Assembly: GCA_022478985.1 (NCBI GenBank)
Contig: JAKSZP010009273.1
Location: forward strand, 62,001 to 126,000
Source of the DNA: Massospora cicadina
Lineage: Eukaryota; Entomophthoromycota; Entomophthoromycetes; Entomophthorales; Entomophthoraceae
Length of the DNA: 64,000 nt
Direction: 5' to 3'
The translations under genes were made by a program, and so were the position numbers. How positions within the stretch are numbered: position 1 is the stretch's first letter; each line of letters starts with the position of its first letter. This document shows positions 1 to 10,187 of the stretch, in pieces. A model generated the notes under the pieces. It was not told where the DNA came from. It searched no databases and worked only from the letters and a program-made list of their open reading frames with translations.

Positions 1-1725
1 ACAGGTTTGGGGAGCTGATCAAAATAAAAAATGGCGATATCCCAACATTTCCAAGAATGCCTGTGTATCTCTAATACTCCTAAGTTACAAGATCTCGGAG
101 ATCACTTTGGCATTATTTTATAAGGGTTGAATTCCTTCCCAAGATATGGCATGTCCTTTAAATTCCAATTCTTGTTAGAAGAAGATACACTTTGTAGGCT
201 TAAGTTTGATGTTGTTTTTTCGTACCTGCTGTAAAACAGACTTGAGGTGGTCAAGGTGATCATAAAGGTTTTTAAAAAAGCCATATGTCATCTAAACAAA
301 CAATCATGCAGCTCAGTATGAGATCTTGCATGATGTGATCAATTGTTTGTGGGAACAATATGGCGCATTAGAAAAAATAATGAGTAGCTGTTTAGTTTAA
401 ATTAAATCTTTTGTGCATATCAACGTGTATTGCTTGGACTTTTGGTAATAATTCCATCTGCTAATAACCACAGGCAAGGTCCATCACAGTGAAGAAATTC
501 AATCCAGAGCTTTCTAATCCGGGAAATGGGATAGCTGTCCTTCTTTGTAAGGTTTTTTAGCTTCCTATAATTTATCACTCTTCTGTGACCACAATTTTCT
601 TCCTATAAGTATTGGTGAAGACGACCATGGACTCTGAGAGGGCACAAATAAGCTGGCATTCAAAACTTGTTTCATCTTGATCTTCAAGTTTTGCTCCTCA
701 CTTTGACTTTCAGTATCATTTCAATTATATGGGATTTTTACCTGCGTCAATACTGTGATCCAGTTCTTAATATGACTGTAATCAACGCCTGACGTGGAAA
801 AAAATCTTGATAATCTTCAAGTAACTGTTGTACCTTCTCAAGTTCCTCTTTATTTAACTTTATTAGTATTTAGGATTGAGGTATGAGCATATTAATCATA
901 AGCAGGTAGTTCCAAATCAATTTGAGAAACATTAAAAAGCTTTATCAATGTCTTCAAATTAACACTTGATTGCCCTAATCCATTATTGTTTTTTCTTGAA
1001 TAAGATGTTGCGATCTGTCAGGTTCCAAGTAGTATCTTGATTGTCTCTTTAAGCTGGTTTAAAGGCACCTGGTAATACTCTCAGGGTAAATCTGTTGACT
1101 CCATCAATGCTAGTGATGTATAGTAATGTAGTTAAGGGTTATTTTCAGGTTTATATTGATAAAAACCACTCTTTATTCTCCTTATCTATATTACCTCCTT
1201 AGTAGAATAGAATGGTATGTCCTTGCTGTAGCTACTGACCGAAGAGCTTTTTCATATTTGTCCAGAAATAGTTTGTCATAAAGGCAAGTTAGGAACAGGA
1301 TGCTCAACAAGACATGAGTATCTTTCTTTCTGTATCCTTTATTATCCAGCACTAGGGTACTTATAATTTATGAGAATAAATAACATTTTTTAAGTTGATA
1401 ACTCTTTAATATTTAATCATAAATTACATCTCAATAAGTATGTTGTATTTGCTATTGCTTAAGGTGATAATGGGAGCTAAAACTGGTATATCAATTTTAA
1501 TCAGCGGGGAAGGGTAGATGCTATTGCTTTGGCGTTGTTTAAACATACTTTGCTATACTACTGGGTGTACTCAAGGTCCAGGGTGAGTTTTATCTTCTTG
1601 ATGAGCTTGCAATATTTATGTTGATTGGTAGACCTGTATCCAAGATAGATATCGCTCAAGTCATCTAATTCATTATTACTATCTTTGGTATGGTTCTTTT
1701 TAAATTATGGCGATAAGGCTAATAT
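1..1725 (-). pseudogene. Element E: Ty3/gypsy pol remnant, protease to RT (left part)
   Basis: Reading on the minus strand, a protease-like D-T-G motif lies near 1640-1655, followed by the linker and the RT fingers near 505-575 (a Y-R-K-L-K-N-L-T-K-K-D-S-Y stretch). RT palm or connection sequence follows at 102-284 (LKPTK-like and GHxxxGKE-like residues). No frame stays open for more than 60 codons, so this is a dead copy. It runs off the window at base 1, so its RNase H and integrase are outside. On the high side, the sequence upstream of the protease (GCCTTATCG near 1705-1722 on the minus strand) matches the corresponding part of element B at about 6685, and is cut by the 5' LTR of element A. 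The partner half lies at 50654-51023. Family assignment is firm; exact domain limits are approximate. Confidence 0.75.
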
Positions 1726-2487
1726 TGTCAGATATCAGGATAACAAACTAATGGGAAGAATACCAGTTGATTGGATTTTACAAAAGACTTGATGTCTAGA
1801 CCCAAGAAGTGGGTTAAAGAAGTCACATTGTTTAGCCATATGGAAAAAACTAATAGCTGGTAAGGCTCAATACAATACTAGTAAAATTCCATCAGCCAAT
1901 TTATGTTCAAGAATCCTTCATGAAATCCTGCTTAATTGATATAAAGGATCATTAAAATCTCAGGTGGCCATTATACTAGGTGGAACTTGAGAAAGCAAAT
2001 TAAGATGTACATGAAAAAGGGTAGAAAACAAGAATCTGCCCAATTATTGACCTAAGTTATACTAAGTCTTATCTGGCTTGGTACATATAACATACTTTTG
2101 CTCCCTATAAAAAATATGGTACAAAGGTATTGTACTATCTGGATTCATTGCATGACTAAGAGCCTTCCGTCCTGATTTCCCCTCCTTTAATTTTATTAAT
2201 CCTTTTACTTATGGGCTTATATCGTTAAAGGTAATATAAATACCCCTCTTATATAGTAAAATAAAGTTACGTCATTAATTCTATATCTCGTTTTAGTATT
2301 TGACTTCAATAAGCCCATTTTACCAGGCTTACAATATGACAGATAGACTAACTAACAGGATCTAAGCATGTTTTAACAACTTCAAAAATTAATAATATAC
2401 TTTTCATGAGCCTTAGACTTCTCCAGATATTGAAATTCAGCTTCTTGGGCACAGCACCATTAAGCCAAAAAGGACGGAAGCCCAATA
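1726..2487 (+). repeat. Element A 5' LTR
   Basis: Matched to 49895-50653. Shared landmarks are an ACTTGATG block about 61 bases from the start, a CTTTTxCTTATG block in the middle with a TATAAATA-like promoter region near 2232, and a CTTCTT...CACCATT...GAAGCCC block at the end. The two copies are strongly diverged (an old element). A primer site follows directly, which fixes the right end better than the left. Confidence 0.65.
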
Positions 2488-2509
2488 ACTGGTTCTCACT
2501 AAAGGGGCT
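2488..2509 (+). other. Element A primer binding site
   Basis: TGGTTCTCACTAAAGGGGC at 2490-2508 matches the primer site of the other elements (consensus TGGTGCTCACTACAGGGG) with a few changes and lies directly after the 5' LTR. The cognate tRNA is not identified. Confidence 0.6.
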
Positions 2510-3129
2510 CAGCTAACGCTTAACAATATCTGCGCCTAATTGATTGCGCCATGGAAAATAATTATATTGCCATTGTAACCCACTGGGTGCATAACAGAAA
2601 TGGTAAAGATCACCAAATGGGAAGCCCACCCATCATCACATTTAAAGAAGCTGAAAGAAAACCAATGAAAATTTCCAAATCTCAATGCCTAAACTGGAAT
2701 TCTAAATAATGTGTTAAAGAATTTACTAATGGTTTATTACCACGGGAGAAAGATCTAACCTCAAAAGGGCATCTGCCGTGGACAGGACCCTCATAAACCA
2801 ATATGAATTGAATGTTCTCCCAGAGACATATGTTCAAGTGTGAATCTATTCCGCTACATCATGTTATTAATACACCCAGAGCTTTGCCATATTGTGCATT
2901 TATTAGGATTACAGAACGAGGAACTCCATCTTCATATTAATACATAAAGGGCCTTATGGATGTCCTATGATTATGCATATAACTTATAATCTCAAAGTAT
3001 AGTGGATGTCCGCTGGCTGATTGAGGTGAATTGTTCCTAAATCATAAACTCCATAAGCAAATGTGGACCATTAATTCTGTTTGTATCAAATATGTGAATA
3101 AAGCTTTGGAATATTCAAAAAATAGAATA
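2510..3129 (+). other. Element A leader or early gag, no open frame
   Basis: This stretch lies between the primer site and the first recognisable gag frame of element A. I see no open frame, repeat or RNA gene in it. It is most likely the untranslated leader plus decayed gag start. Confidence 0.4.
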
Positions 3130-4706
3130 TGGAGTTGAACAAAAATACTAAAAGATTACTTGACGGTTTTTTAAAGAGAAAAAGACAAGATGCTAAAGCC
3201 ATGGTAATGGCGGCCCAAGCTTCTACTAGTCTTCATAATGAGGATTAACAGATTGAAATCCTTGACTCCCAGCTAAAAACCCTACAATGTATTGATGATC
3301 TGGATAACTATCAAACCTCTGAGCTCAATTAGTACCTCAAAATTAATCTTCCAATTGTCTCACGTTGAGCAGGATCAGGCGTCCCGTGAAACTAAGGTGT
3401 TTAACCATTTCATTACCAAACAACTCAACAAAATGGAGAGCGACATGAGAGACAAATCAAATTTAAGGGTGGTTAGCCGAGCAGGTAAAACTGCTCCCAC
3501 CCCTAGTTCAGGTTTTGAGTTCGAAACCTGTACTGGCTGGAAAATATTCTCGGTGTGGTATATTTGTCCCAAGGTCGACCCATCTCGGATAATTTGACAT
3601 GAGAGACAAATCACCTATTCAAGAAGGCATTGAACAGGTCTATCGTCGCCTCATCAAACGTAATCAATGTTGGAATATTTTCACAGAAGAGCTAAAAGCC
3701 AAGACCTGTAAGCCAGCTCAAAGCACTGAATGCAAAGAGATGAAGGGGGACTTTAATTGGCGCATTGGAGTATCAGAGGATGAGAAAATCTTTCAAAAAC
3801 TTACCGCTCATCCACTAATTAAGAAATTCATGATCTAGACTTCTGTACCAAGAACTTGAATATGATAAAGTCTTGAAAAAAGAGTTAATTTGCTGTATGT
3901 CACTCCAAGGCTTACTTTGGAGTATGAGGAACTACATCTCAATCTTTACAGTACTAACTATGCCAATATTGCTTCAAGATAAACAAAGCGTCACACATAT
4001 TGAAATTACTTGATCTGAAGCTCCCATTGTACGTGTTGTCGCAGTAATGGAAGCTGCTACCAACAATTTACCTTCAGGCACAAGTTTACACCTTGAGAAT
4101 AAAGTACTTCATCCTTTCTCCATAAACATGTGGCTGCGATGGTAGGTGAAGTGATTATCAAAAAGGTTAAGCATATCATGTCTTGTTAATGTTGCATAGT
4201 AGAAGGAAGTTATGGTACCTCATATGGACAACTTTAACACCTGAAGTGAAGTTAAGGAAGCGCTTATCATAAAATTTAAAGACAAGCAAAGGTTAAGTAT
4301 ATAGAGACAGGATTTCAGGTACATTTTATTACATTAAACTAAAGCTCTAGCTGGATTTGCGAATTGCTTCCATATTTAGTCTAAAACTCTGATGACCTTA
4401 AAAAACGCTTACAAAGATGATATCGTAATAGCTGTTGTTGCTAATTTTCATAGTAATCCTGACTTGGCCCTGCACATTACTTCATTCAAATGAAGCTTCA
4501 ACTAATTTCTATATATTTTAAAGAATCTCTACTCAATGTGTTGCTATACACAAGCTAAAAACCACCCAAAAGGCTTCCATAAACCCCAATTGCATAATTG
4601 GTTGAAACCAATTTAAAAGGTGGAAGAACTTAGAAGAAATTATTGTAAGAAGAATGACCACACTGAAGATGAGTGCATAAAGAAGAAACTGAATTGCTGT
4701 TCAGGG
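3130..4706 (+). pseudogene. Element A gag remnant, with decayed zinc knuckle
   Basis: An ATG at 3130 opens a lysine-rich frame (MELNKNTKRLLDGFLKRKR) that stops after some 40 codons and continues in other frames to about 3840, with charged helical stretches such as those around 3600-3835. Near 4640-4680 a C-K-K-N-D-H-T-E-D-E-C segment keeps three of the four ligands of a CCHC zinc knuckle, the nucleocapsid motif of retrotransposon Gag. A SINE (3460-3595) interrupts the frame and duplicates 18 bases of it. The frame is cut at 4706 by element B and the protease follows after 10980. Capsid homology is weak, so the call rests on position and the knuckle. Confidence 0.55.
3460..3595 (+). mobile_element. 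tRNA-derived SINE with perfect 18-base target duplication
   Basis: A 136-base insertion is flanked by perfect direct repeats GACATGAGAGACAAATCA at 3442-3459 and 3596-3613. Inside are a pol III A box (TGGTTAGCCGAGCAGG, about 3470-3485) and a B box (GAGTTCGAAACC, about 3518-3529), spaced as in a tRNA gene. The remaining 65 bases are a non-tRNA tail ending GGATAATTT, without a clear poly(A). The perfect duplication in an otherwise heavily mutated gag shows the SINE is much younger than element A. A true tRNA gene is excluded because no cloverleaf acceptor stem closes around the boxes. Confidence 0.85.
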
Positions 4707-5460
4707 TGTCAGACATTTGCCAGTGCTGCTTAAAAATAAGAATGCTTTAGGTTGAGTTCCACAAAAAAAGGGAAATGTCAGCCATTTGCAATTTTCCAAT
4801 GTTGCTAAGAGCTCATTTAATAACAATAAAGTCAAGGAAATTGGCCAAAAGTCTCTGGCCAATTCTCAGTGAAACCCCATTAATTGGGGTAGTACTAGTT
4901 CAAAACCTCTACAGGCACTGAATGTAAAATCCAATGGTCTGATTACTCTGATTGCACCATGGACCTTGGGGCAATCATTGGGTGGCACTCCCCCAACCCC
5001 AACAAAGTCCTATAATGCACCTACGTGGGGACCCCCTTTTTTATAGGCTTGGTGGGGTTCCCCCAAGGTGCAAGAAATTTCTCAGGAGGTGATTGGCTTA
5101 AGTACATAAAAATATTACCTCACTGGTATGTGTTAGCCAATCAGAATTCCTCTTCATTTGCTCTGCTGCCCTGAAGCAAGTTCCCAAGTTATATATGATA
5201 TTCCTTCATATTTCCTAATTCTGACTAGGTTAAGCTATTCCATACATATTCCCAAATTTCCATCAACCCTCGAATTACTTTAAATACTTACTAGTCAGAT
5301 GTTGAGGGTCATCATTTTTCTCCTTATCACACCTACAATAAAATTGATAAAAACCCAATTTTTATTAGCACTTTATTTTTAATTTAAATTTATTAAAAAA
5401 TATTTGTGGAAACCAGCCAGCATCAAGCACCAGCAAGCAAAAATCAGCTGGTTTCTCACA
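4707..5460 (+). repeat. Element B 5' LTR
   Basis: 754 bases, beginning TGTCAGACATTTGCC and ending TTTCTCACA. It aligns along its whole length with 10188-10979. Most differences between the copies are transitions. The site that holds the micro-insertion in the 3' LTR is empty here (around 5270-5300), which proves that insertion is secondary. Confidence 0.92.
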
Positions 5461-5481
5461 ATATGTTGCTCACTACAGGGG
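5461..5481 (+). other. Element B primer binding site
   Basis: TGTTGCTCACTACAGGGG at 5464-5481, three bases after the LTR end, differs by one base from the consensus site seen in G and I. Confidence 0.6.
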
Positions 5482-5489
5482 ACCCCTGT

Positions 5490-6750
5490 ACACCAAAAAT
5501 AGTTGCTCTTGAAAAGCAACTGGAATGCGCTTTGTCCTGCCTTGATGAGCTAGAGTAGCACCCTATTAAACTCCCCCTTAAGGACAAATTCAATCCTGGT
5601 GAAGGAAGCATTATTACCTTTTTGTACGTCTATGAAGCTGCCAGGGATGGTACAACTGATAAGTAAAAAGTTTTGCACATCCTTCCTTGTTTAAGCCGTT
5701 TAGCACAAGAGATGATAGTACCTAACCTGAACCCTGAGTATAACTGGTCAGAGATGAAGGAGGATCTTCTAGCTGAATCCAGATCAAGGAAGAGTCTACA
5801 CAGGGAAAAACAGGCCTTTATGTGCCTTGGCATGTATGAAGGTGAATCAACCATTTCTTTTGCTTATTTCTTTTACCTTGCTGTGCAAATGTTGTCAATT
5901 TCAAACATGCTTATCCTTGATGATGCTATTGCCGCCCTGTTAACTGGGCTAGCCTCTCAGCCCTCTCTAGCCCGGTGATATAATCTCAGTAAAACGATAC
6001 TTTATGAATATCCACATCATTAAGGAAGCTTTGTTAGCTGTGGCTAAACTCCATGTATGTGCCACACCTGATGAAGCTGAAGTGACAACCTTGGATCTAA
6101 TTTTCAAGGAGCATTCTTCTGTTGATCAATTGGAAGTGAGGCCACCTGTGCCTATCTTCCCTACTAAACCTGCTCCTTCAGTGCGACTTAAAAAGGTTAT
6201 CACTCCCTTTAATGAATCAAAGCCCTGTAAGATTGTAACAACCATACACCCGCACAAGCTCCCTAGCGCCTCTGTTCTTTCCCTTCCAGCTATGCTCAAA
6301 AATGCATCTTCTAAGGCTACCCAATCCTCTGTAGCTATTCCCCCTACCTCCATCGCTGCTTTGCCCATTGTTGCAAATACTCTTGGGGAGGAATCTGAGA
6401 GGTGTTATGATGATGTTGGTTATTACATATTGGGAGCTCCTGCGGAAGTAGAAGTGCCTGATCATTTGAACGCTGGAGGAGTAGAAAAGACCACCATACC
6501 TGAGGAGACGTACCTCAGTCAAATTCTAGGGTGTCCAAAATTGATTGACACTTCCTGTGATGGTGACCAATTCTTAGCTGACTTGATTCTCCCTCTTCAG
6601 CGGGTTCAACCCATAAAATTTATCATGGATAAATACCCTAAGACCGCTAAAAAGCTAACCTCCACCTTCTGGCTCAAGGAGGCCTTAGCCTTGTCATCTA
6701 AATTTGGAGGAACGCTCACTAAGGTTGAAGTGGTCATCAAAAGGTCCAAA
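5490..6750 (+). pseudogene. Element B gag
   Basis: A frame running from about 5490 codes a capsid-like protein: a leucine-rich N-terminal helix, then ARDGTTDK...VLHILPCLSRLAQE near 5640-5710 and the helical block ending GLASQPSLAR at 5976. Two in-frame stops break it (TAG 5556, TAA 5664, the latter probably a mutated glutamine codon). A second frame, 6004-6756, carries the C-terminal part, rich in proline, alanine and serine, and runs up to the protease. I see no CCHC knuckle. The shift into the protease frame happens in the AAAA run at 6748-6751, 10-15 bases before the protease active site; it could be an indel or a programmed shift. Confidence 0.75.
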
Positions 6751-7605
6751 ACCTAGCCATCTTGGACACTGGCTCCCCAGTCAACGTGATCTCCTCTAAG
6801 ATTATTAAGAAAATAAAGCTAGCGCCTGACTTGGAATACACACAAGAATTTGGAACCGCTAGTATCAACAATACCCGTGCTATTGAGGCATACTTTTCTC
6901 TTACCATTCAAATTTGGAAGCTTATCCTATCAGCCCCTGCTGTGGCTTTGGATAACAACGCATATGATATGCTCATTGGCACTCAATTTATTATTGAGTA
7001 TTAAGGAATAGTTAACATAAAGCAAGGGGTTCTCTCATTACTCAACTACGAAGTACCCTTAGTCTTATCCAACAAAGAGCCCAAAAAGCACGAATACTCT
7101 TTCCTGATTGAATACCCCTTTTCAGCTATAAATTTTGCCTTATTCCACTTCTTGGCGTATCACAAAAAAATTACCCAATTCAGTGGATGCTGGGGATGGT
7201 ATCCCTTTATATGCTGCAGATGAGGTCTTGATTAAGTCTGGTGAACAAAGTGTGGTTGAAACTAAAATCACGCTTCAAATACCACGTCATTGCTTGTTGT
7301 ACCTCATAAGTATTGAAGGTGTTAGTCCTTTGGAGCCTCGAATCTTGCCTGGGATACTAGACCCAGCCTACCAGAGGCCTATTACCCTTCTACTGGGAAA
7401 CCTTACTAGAAAAAACATGATCATACGGAAACATCAGGAGATTGAACGAGACTTTCTACTCTCTGTAGAAGACATTGAATATATCCACTCCATTAGTTCT
7501 TTGTCAGAATTGGGCTTACCTATGAACAACATGGTGTGTACCTTGCCCAATGTTCTTATCTTGGATAAGCTGATCCCAGAGGAGTTGAAAAAGTTCATGC
7601 TTTGT
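6750..7605 (+). pseudogene. Element B aspartic protease and linker
   Basis: ILDTGSPVNVISS, with the catalytic D-T-G at 6765-6773, opens a retropepsin domain that ends with a hydrophobic D-M-L-I-G-T block near 6967-6985, as expected for the family. The frame stops at 7004. A second frame (7135-7608) holds the linker between protease and RT, with the short beta-rich segments typical of this spacer in related elements. The protease acts on the Gag-Pol polyprotein in the virus-like particle. At least one frameshift separates the two parts. Confidence 0.8.
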
Positions 7606-8600
7606 TAGACGAATATAGTGACATATTCTCCAAATTAAAAAATGACTATGGCCACATGAAGGGCTGGTGCTACTCCATTGATGTAGGTGATGCCCGGCCT
7701 ATAAGGTCCAAACCTTATCATAAGTCAAAGGTGGAGGAACAATAGATGAGGACGGAGCTCCAGCAGTTATTAGACGCGGGGTTACTCATTCCTTCACAAA
7801 GCCCTTGGTCTTCACCTCTCTTACTCATTAAAAAGAAAAACGGAGGTCATTGTATAGTAATAGATTATTATAGGTTGAATAGCCTCACTAAGAAGGATAG
7901 CTATTCTATCCCTCGCATTGATGACGCCCTGGCCCAACTCTCTGGCTCTAATTTCTTCTCCGCTATGGACTTGTCCAGTGGCTATTGGCACATGGATTTT
8001 TCTCCTAAAGATCAGGAGAAATGCGCTCTTATTTGTAGTGAAGGTCTCTTCCAACCCACACGATTACCCCAAGGATTATGCAACGCTCCTGCCTCTTTCC
8101 AGAGTGCAATGGATCACCTCTTGCAGGACCTCAAGTTGACTTGTGTCATAGTCTATCTTGATGACATCACGGTGTTCTCAAAAACCTTCAATGAACATCT
8201 CTTTCACTTGAAGGAGTGTTTCAACGGTTATGTAAGTCTAATATTAAGTTGAAGCCCTTAAAGTGTATCTTGTTATAAAGGAAATTAGATTTCCTTGGCC
8301 ACTCCATTTCCCAAGAAGGAATTCAACCCATGCAGGACAAGGTCGAAGCCATCTCAAAAATTCTGCCCCTAAAAATTTATGGGATATTCAGGTTTTCTTA
8401 GGGATGATGGGGTATTACCATCAGTTTATCCTAAGTTCGCCCAACTCAGTGAGCCCCTTGTCCGGCTATTAACTAAGAATACCCCTTTCTATTGGGGTGC
8501 TGAACAAAAAGCTGCTTTTGAGACTATGAAGCAACTACTACAGCAACGTCCTATCCTGCGGCACCCCAATTATAATAAACCTTTCATATTATTTCACTGA
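7606..8600 (+). pseudogene. Element B reverse transcriptase, YLDD intact
   Basis: RT fingers and palm are open from 7746 to 8252: IDYYRLNSLTKKDSYSIPRI near 7860-7920, MDLSSGYWHM near 7966-7995, LPQGLCNAPASFQ near 8063-8103 and the catalytic YLDD at 8154-8165. A frameshift near 8225-8260 leads into the connection (KLDFLGHSIS-like near 8285) and a further shift into FLGMMGYYHQF near 8395-8425. It would copy the element RNA into DNA in the cytoplasmic particle. Active-site residues look usable, but the shifts and the stop before 7746 would prevent one continuous product. Confidence 0.9.
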
Positions 8601-8955
8601 CACCTCAGACTATGCCGTTGGGGCTATCTTAGCCCAACTAGGCGAAAATCGTGTAGATCATCTTGTATCCTATTTTATTAAAATGCTTTCAAAGGCGTAA
8701 CGCAACTACAGTATAACGGAGAAGGATTGCCTTGCTGTTCTGTTGGCTGTAAAGCACTACCGCCCTTTTCTCTATGGAACCAGCTTCACTGTAGTTACTG
8801 ACCACGCATCTCTAAAGTGGTTACAGAACATGAAGGATCCTAGTGGTCAGCTAGCTCGCTGGGCTTTAATGCTCCAAATTATGACCTGAAGATTGAACAC
8901 CATGCTGGAGCCCATCACTTGAATGTTGATGGGTTGACTTGGCTACCAGTCCTTC
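8585..8955 (+). pseudogene. Element B RNase H
   Basis: Starts with a D-T-S-D-Y-A-V-G-A-I block near 8597-8630, then [20 protein letters not shown] near 8710-8770 with the conserved glutamate, [11 protein letters not shown] near 8795-8825 with the conserved aspartate, and a final H-H-A-G-A...N-V-D-G-L near 8900-8940. A stop at 8698-8700 and frame changes interrupt it. Four-residue catalytic set D-E-D-D is largely recognisable. It degrades the RNA strand during cDNA synthesis. Confidence 0.85.
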
Positions 8956-9034
8956 ACTTGGCTTTTAGTGAGGCGGAGAGGTTACATGACCTCTTAATGA
9001 CCCCCAATGAATGGGAGGATGAGGATGGCCTGTT

Positions 9035-10153
9035 CAGAAGATGTTAGCCCAGCACTCCCATAACACTAAAGTTGAAGATGGGAAGTTGTATAAGCAGGTG
9101 GGGACAACATTGCTACCTTACCTTCGACCCTCAGAACGCATATCTGCTATCTTAGCACATTCTACCCTAGGTCATGGAGGGGCAAGGAAAACCTATTAGT
9201 GGATTAAGGATCGGTTTTACTGGGATGGAATGATGGAATTCATCGTTGATGTTTTGGAAGCCTACCTTACATGTAACAAGCAATCTGGCTTCAAGTCAAG
9301 ATACTAATATCAACTAACTACCCCTCACCAACCGTTCCGCACTATCAGCTTGGATGTAGTAGGTCCCCTTTCTCAGTCTAAAAGTGGAAACAGATTTATC
9401 CTAGTAGCTATTGACCACTTCACTAAGTGGGTTGAAGTCGTGGCTCTTCCTGCTCAAACAGCTAAGGCCACCGCCACCTTTTTACATCATCACATTTTTA
9501 CCCATCATGGTTGCCCCAAGTACTACTCTGTGATATTGGTGAGAACTTCACCTCCAGAGTAGTCAAACTTCTGGCCACTTCTATGGGAGCACAGCAATTC
9601 TTCTCAGCTCCGTATAACCTCTCCACTAATGGTACAGTGGAAAGAGCATATGGAACCTTGGTTTCCATTCTGCGAAAGATGGCCTCATATGATCCTCTTC
9701 ACTGGGATCAATGTTTGCATAGTGCTCTTACTGCATACCAGATTACCTATCACCAAAGTATGAAAATGTCTCCATTCTGTGTCTTGTATGGGTGGGAACC
9801 AGGCATACCTGCCCTCTTAGCAAGGATGTATTCTCTTCTAGAGTTGAGGAAATTGAGAAAGTTATGAGAAGATTGGCTCAGCGCATTATTCAACTCCAAT
9901 ATGAAGCTATGACAATTTATCCAGAACGGTAACAAAAGAAGGGCAGGTGCAAATGAGTTCTGAACCCCCTTACCCACTTTCCAAGATCCAACAGGTGTTG
10001 TATTACCATAAGTACATCACCCCTAAAAGCTGTAAACTTGGATCAATTTGGGAAGGGCCTTTCACCATCATCTACAAGAGAGAAAAAGAGTACTCTATTA
10101 AAGATTTAGCTACTGGAATCACAATCTATCGCGTACATAACCATTTCCTCTGA
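9035..10153 (+). pseudogene. Element B integrase with GPF module
   Basis: The N-terminal HHCC zinc-binding part spans about 9150-9290 (HSTLGHGGARKT and CNKQS, one cysteine missing). The catalytic core follows: first D in SLDVVGPL near 9350, second D in DIGENFTS near 9530 and E in NGTVERAYG near 9640, so the D,D,E set is present. The C-terminal part (9947-10153) has WEGPFTI, the GPF module of Ty3/gypsy integrases, then YSIKDLATG. There is no chromodomain. Stops near 9198 and 9304 and shifts near 9545 and 9865 break the frame. Confidence 0.88.
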
Positions 10154-10172
10154 CCCTACTTGCCCCCCAATA

Positions 10173-10187
10173 TTCTTGAGGGGGTGA
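10173..10187 (+). other. Element B polypurine tract
   Basis: GAGGGGGTGA directly before the 3' LTR is the expected plus-strand primer. Confidence 0.75.

Noticed and set aside
2342..2360. Primer site of element A directly after GACA at 2341
   Set aside because: The LTR similarity continues to 2487 and a much better primer site (TGGTTCTCACTAAAGGGGC) begins at 2490.
3467..3535. A functional tRNA gene
   Set aside because: A and B boxes are present but no acceptor stem or complete cloverleaf can be drawn, and the unit has insertion-type flanking duplications.
6126..6522. Minus-strand proteins opposite the gag of B
   Set aside because: They are shadows of the gag frame and show no conserved motif.
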